From: a bacterium
Lineage (GTDB): Bacteria > Krumholzibacteriota > Krumholzibacteriia > LZORAL124-64-63
Direction of reading: 5' to 3'
Assembly: GCA_018652925.1 (NCBI GenBank)
Contig: JABIBH010000161.1
Span: forward strand, 1-6,535
Length of the DNA: 6,535 nucleotides
Shown here: positions 6,176 to 6,535 of the stretch, one piece after another
How the letters are laid out: each line of letters starts with the position of its first letter
How positions within the stretch are numbered: position 1 is the stretch's first letter
Position numbers and translations under genes: made by a program
Notes under the pieces: model-generated
Databases searched by the model: none
What the model saw: the letters and a program-made list of their open reading frames with translations, nothing else
Told to the model about the DNA's origin: nothing

Positions 6176-6535
6176 ATGCGCTACAGTACTGACATTGTAA
6201 TCATCGACCTAGAAGCCACTTGCCCTAAATCAGACGAGGGTGACAACCGCATTGAACGCAGCAATATCATCGAAATTGGTGCTATCAGGCTCGACCGTAA
6301 AAGCCTTGAAGAGGTTGACAGTTTCAGCGAGTTGGTCAAACCACACGAATATCCAATCACACCCTTTATAGCCGGCCTGACTGCAATAACTCCGGAAGAT
6401 GTTGAAGATAAAGATACTTTTGACGTTGTTATGAACCGTTTTTTTGATTGGTACGGTCCTCGCAATAAAGCAATCATCGCCGCATTTGGTGCTTACTATG
6501 ACATACCGTTGCTGAGACGAGAATGTGATGCTTTC
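6176..6535 (+). CDS. DnaQ-like (DEDD) 3'-5' exonuclease, N-terminal part (runs off right edge)
   Basis: The first 120 codons of an exonuclease that removes nucleotides from 3' ends of DNA or RNA using two metal ions. Seen: ExoI motif IVIIDLEATC with metal ligands Asp11 and Glu13; NIIEIGAIRLD (30-40), the next strand of the fold; FSELVKPHEYPITPFIAGLTAIT (50-72), typical of this family after strand 3; and an ExoII-like region AFGAYYDIPLLRRE (103-116) with Asp109. The ExoIII part lies beyond the edge, so the DEDDh/DEDDy class is not determined. The D-L-E-A-T-C form of ExoI and the spacing look like the KapD / ERI-1-type exonucleases rather than the DNA polymerase III epsilon subunit; RNA processing is thus possible but unproven. 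The ATG has GGAG 4 bases upstream and lies 13 bases after the stop of the 592-residue gene, so the two are probably co-transcribed. Confidence 0.87.
   Translation, partial: MRYSTDIVIIDLEATCPKSDEGDNRIERSNIIEIGAIRLDRKSLEEVDSFSELVKPHEYPITPFIAGLTAITPEDVEDKDTFDVVMNRFFDWYGPRNKAIIAAFGAYYDIPLLRRECDAF

Noticed and set aside
6181..6477. 98-codon minus-strand frame at the right end
   Set aside because: It is antisense to the exonuclease, whose ExoI motif and following strands are clear; the Ser/Leu-rich translation is typical of a shadow.

Overview
The window reads as bacterial chromosome, moderately AT-rich, with tightly packed genes, Shine-Dalgarno sites and DeaD/CsdA-type and Cus/Czc-type proteins. 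These fit a Gram-negative host, most likely a gammaproteobacterium or close relative. That placement is inferred from protein character only. There is no rRNA, tRNA, CRISPR array, insertion sequence or phage gene.

Layout. (1) Positions 1-1403, minus strand: two genes of a tripartite heavy-metal efflux system. A TolC/CusC-type outer-membrane factor (174-1403, TTG start) is followed, with a one-base TAATG stop/start overlap, by the first 58 codons of a CusB-type periplasmic adaptor. The adaptor has a signal peptide and an N-terminal Cys/Met/His heavy-metal-binding motif, and it runs off the left edge. A CusA-type RND pump gene would be expected beyond it. (2) Positions 1404-1622: intergenic, with a hairpin that may terminate the helicase transcript and a weak candidate promoter for the efflux genes. 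(3) Positions 1623-3503, minus: a full-length DeaD/CsdA cold-shock type DEAD-box RNA helicase with a long Lys/Pro tail. (4) Positions 3582-4217, minus: a small class I SAM-dependent methyltransferase, also with a TTG start, 78 bases upstream of the helicase on the same strand. (5) Positions 4218-4383: a divergent intergenic region with candidate promoters in both directions. (6) Positions 4384-6162, plus: a 592-residue protein of no function I can name. Its beginning and middle look like a flavin-type TIM barrel (nitronate monooxygenase / glutamate synthase-like), followed by a cysteine-rich segment and a helical tail. (7) Positions 6176-6535, plus: the first 120 codons of a DEDD-superfamily 3'-5' exonuclease, 13 bases behind gene 6 and probably in its operon.

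The efflux genes form one functional unit: outer-membrane channel plus adaptor, with the pump off-window. The helicase and methyltransferase look like ordinary housekeeping neighbours. The most interesting object is the uncharacterised 592-residue protein and its apparent operon with an exonuclease.
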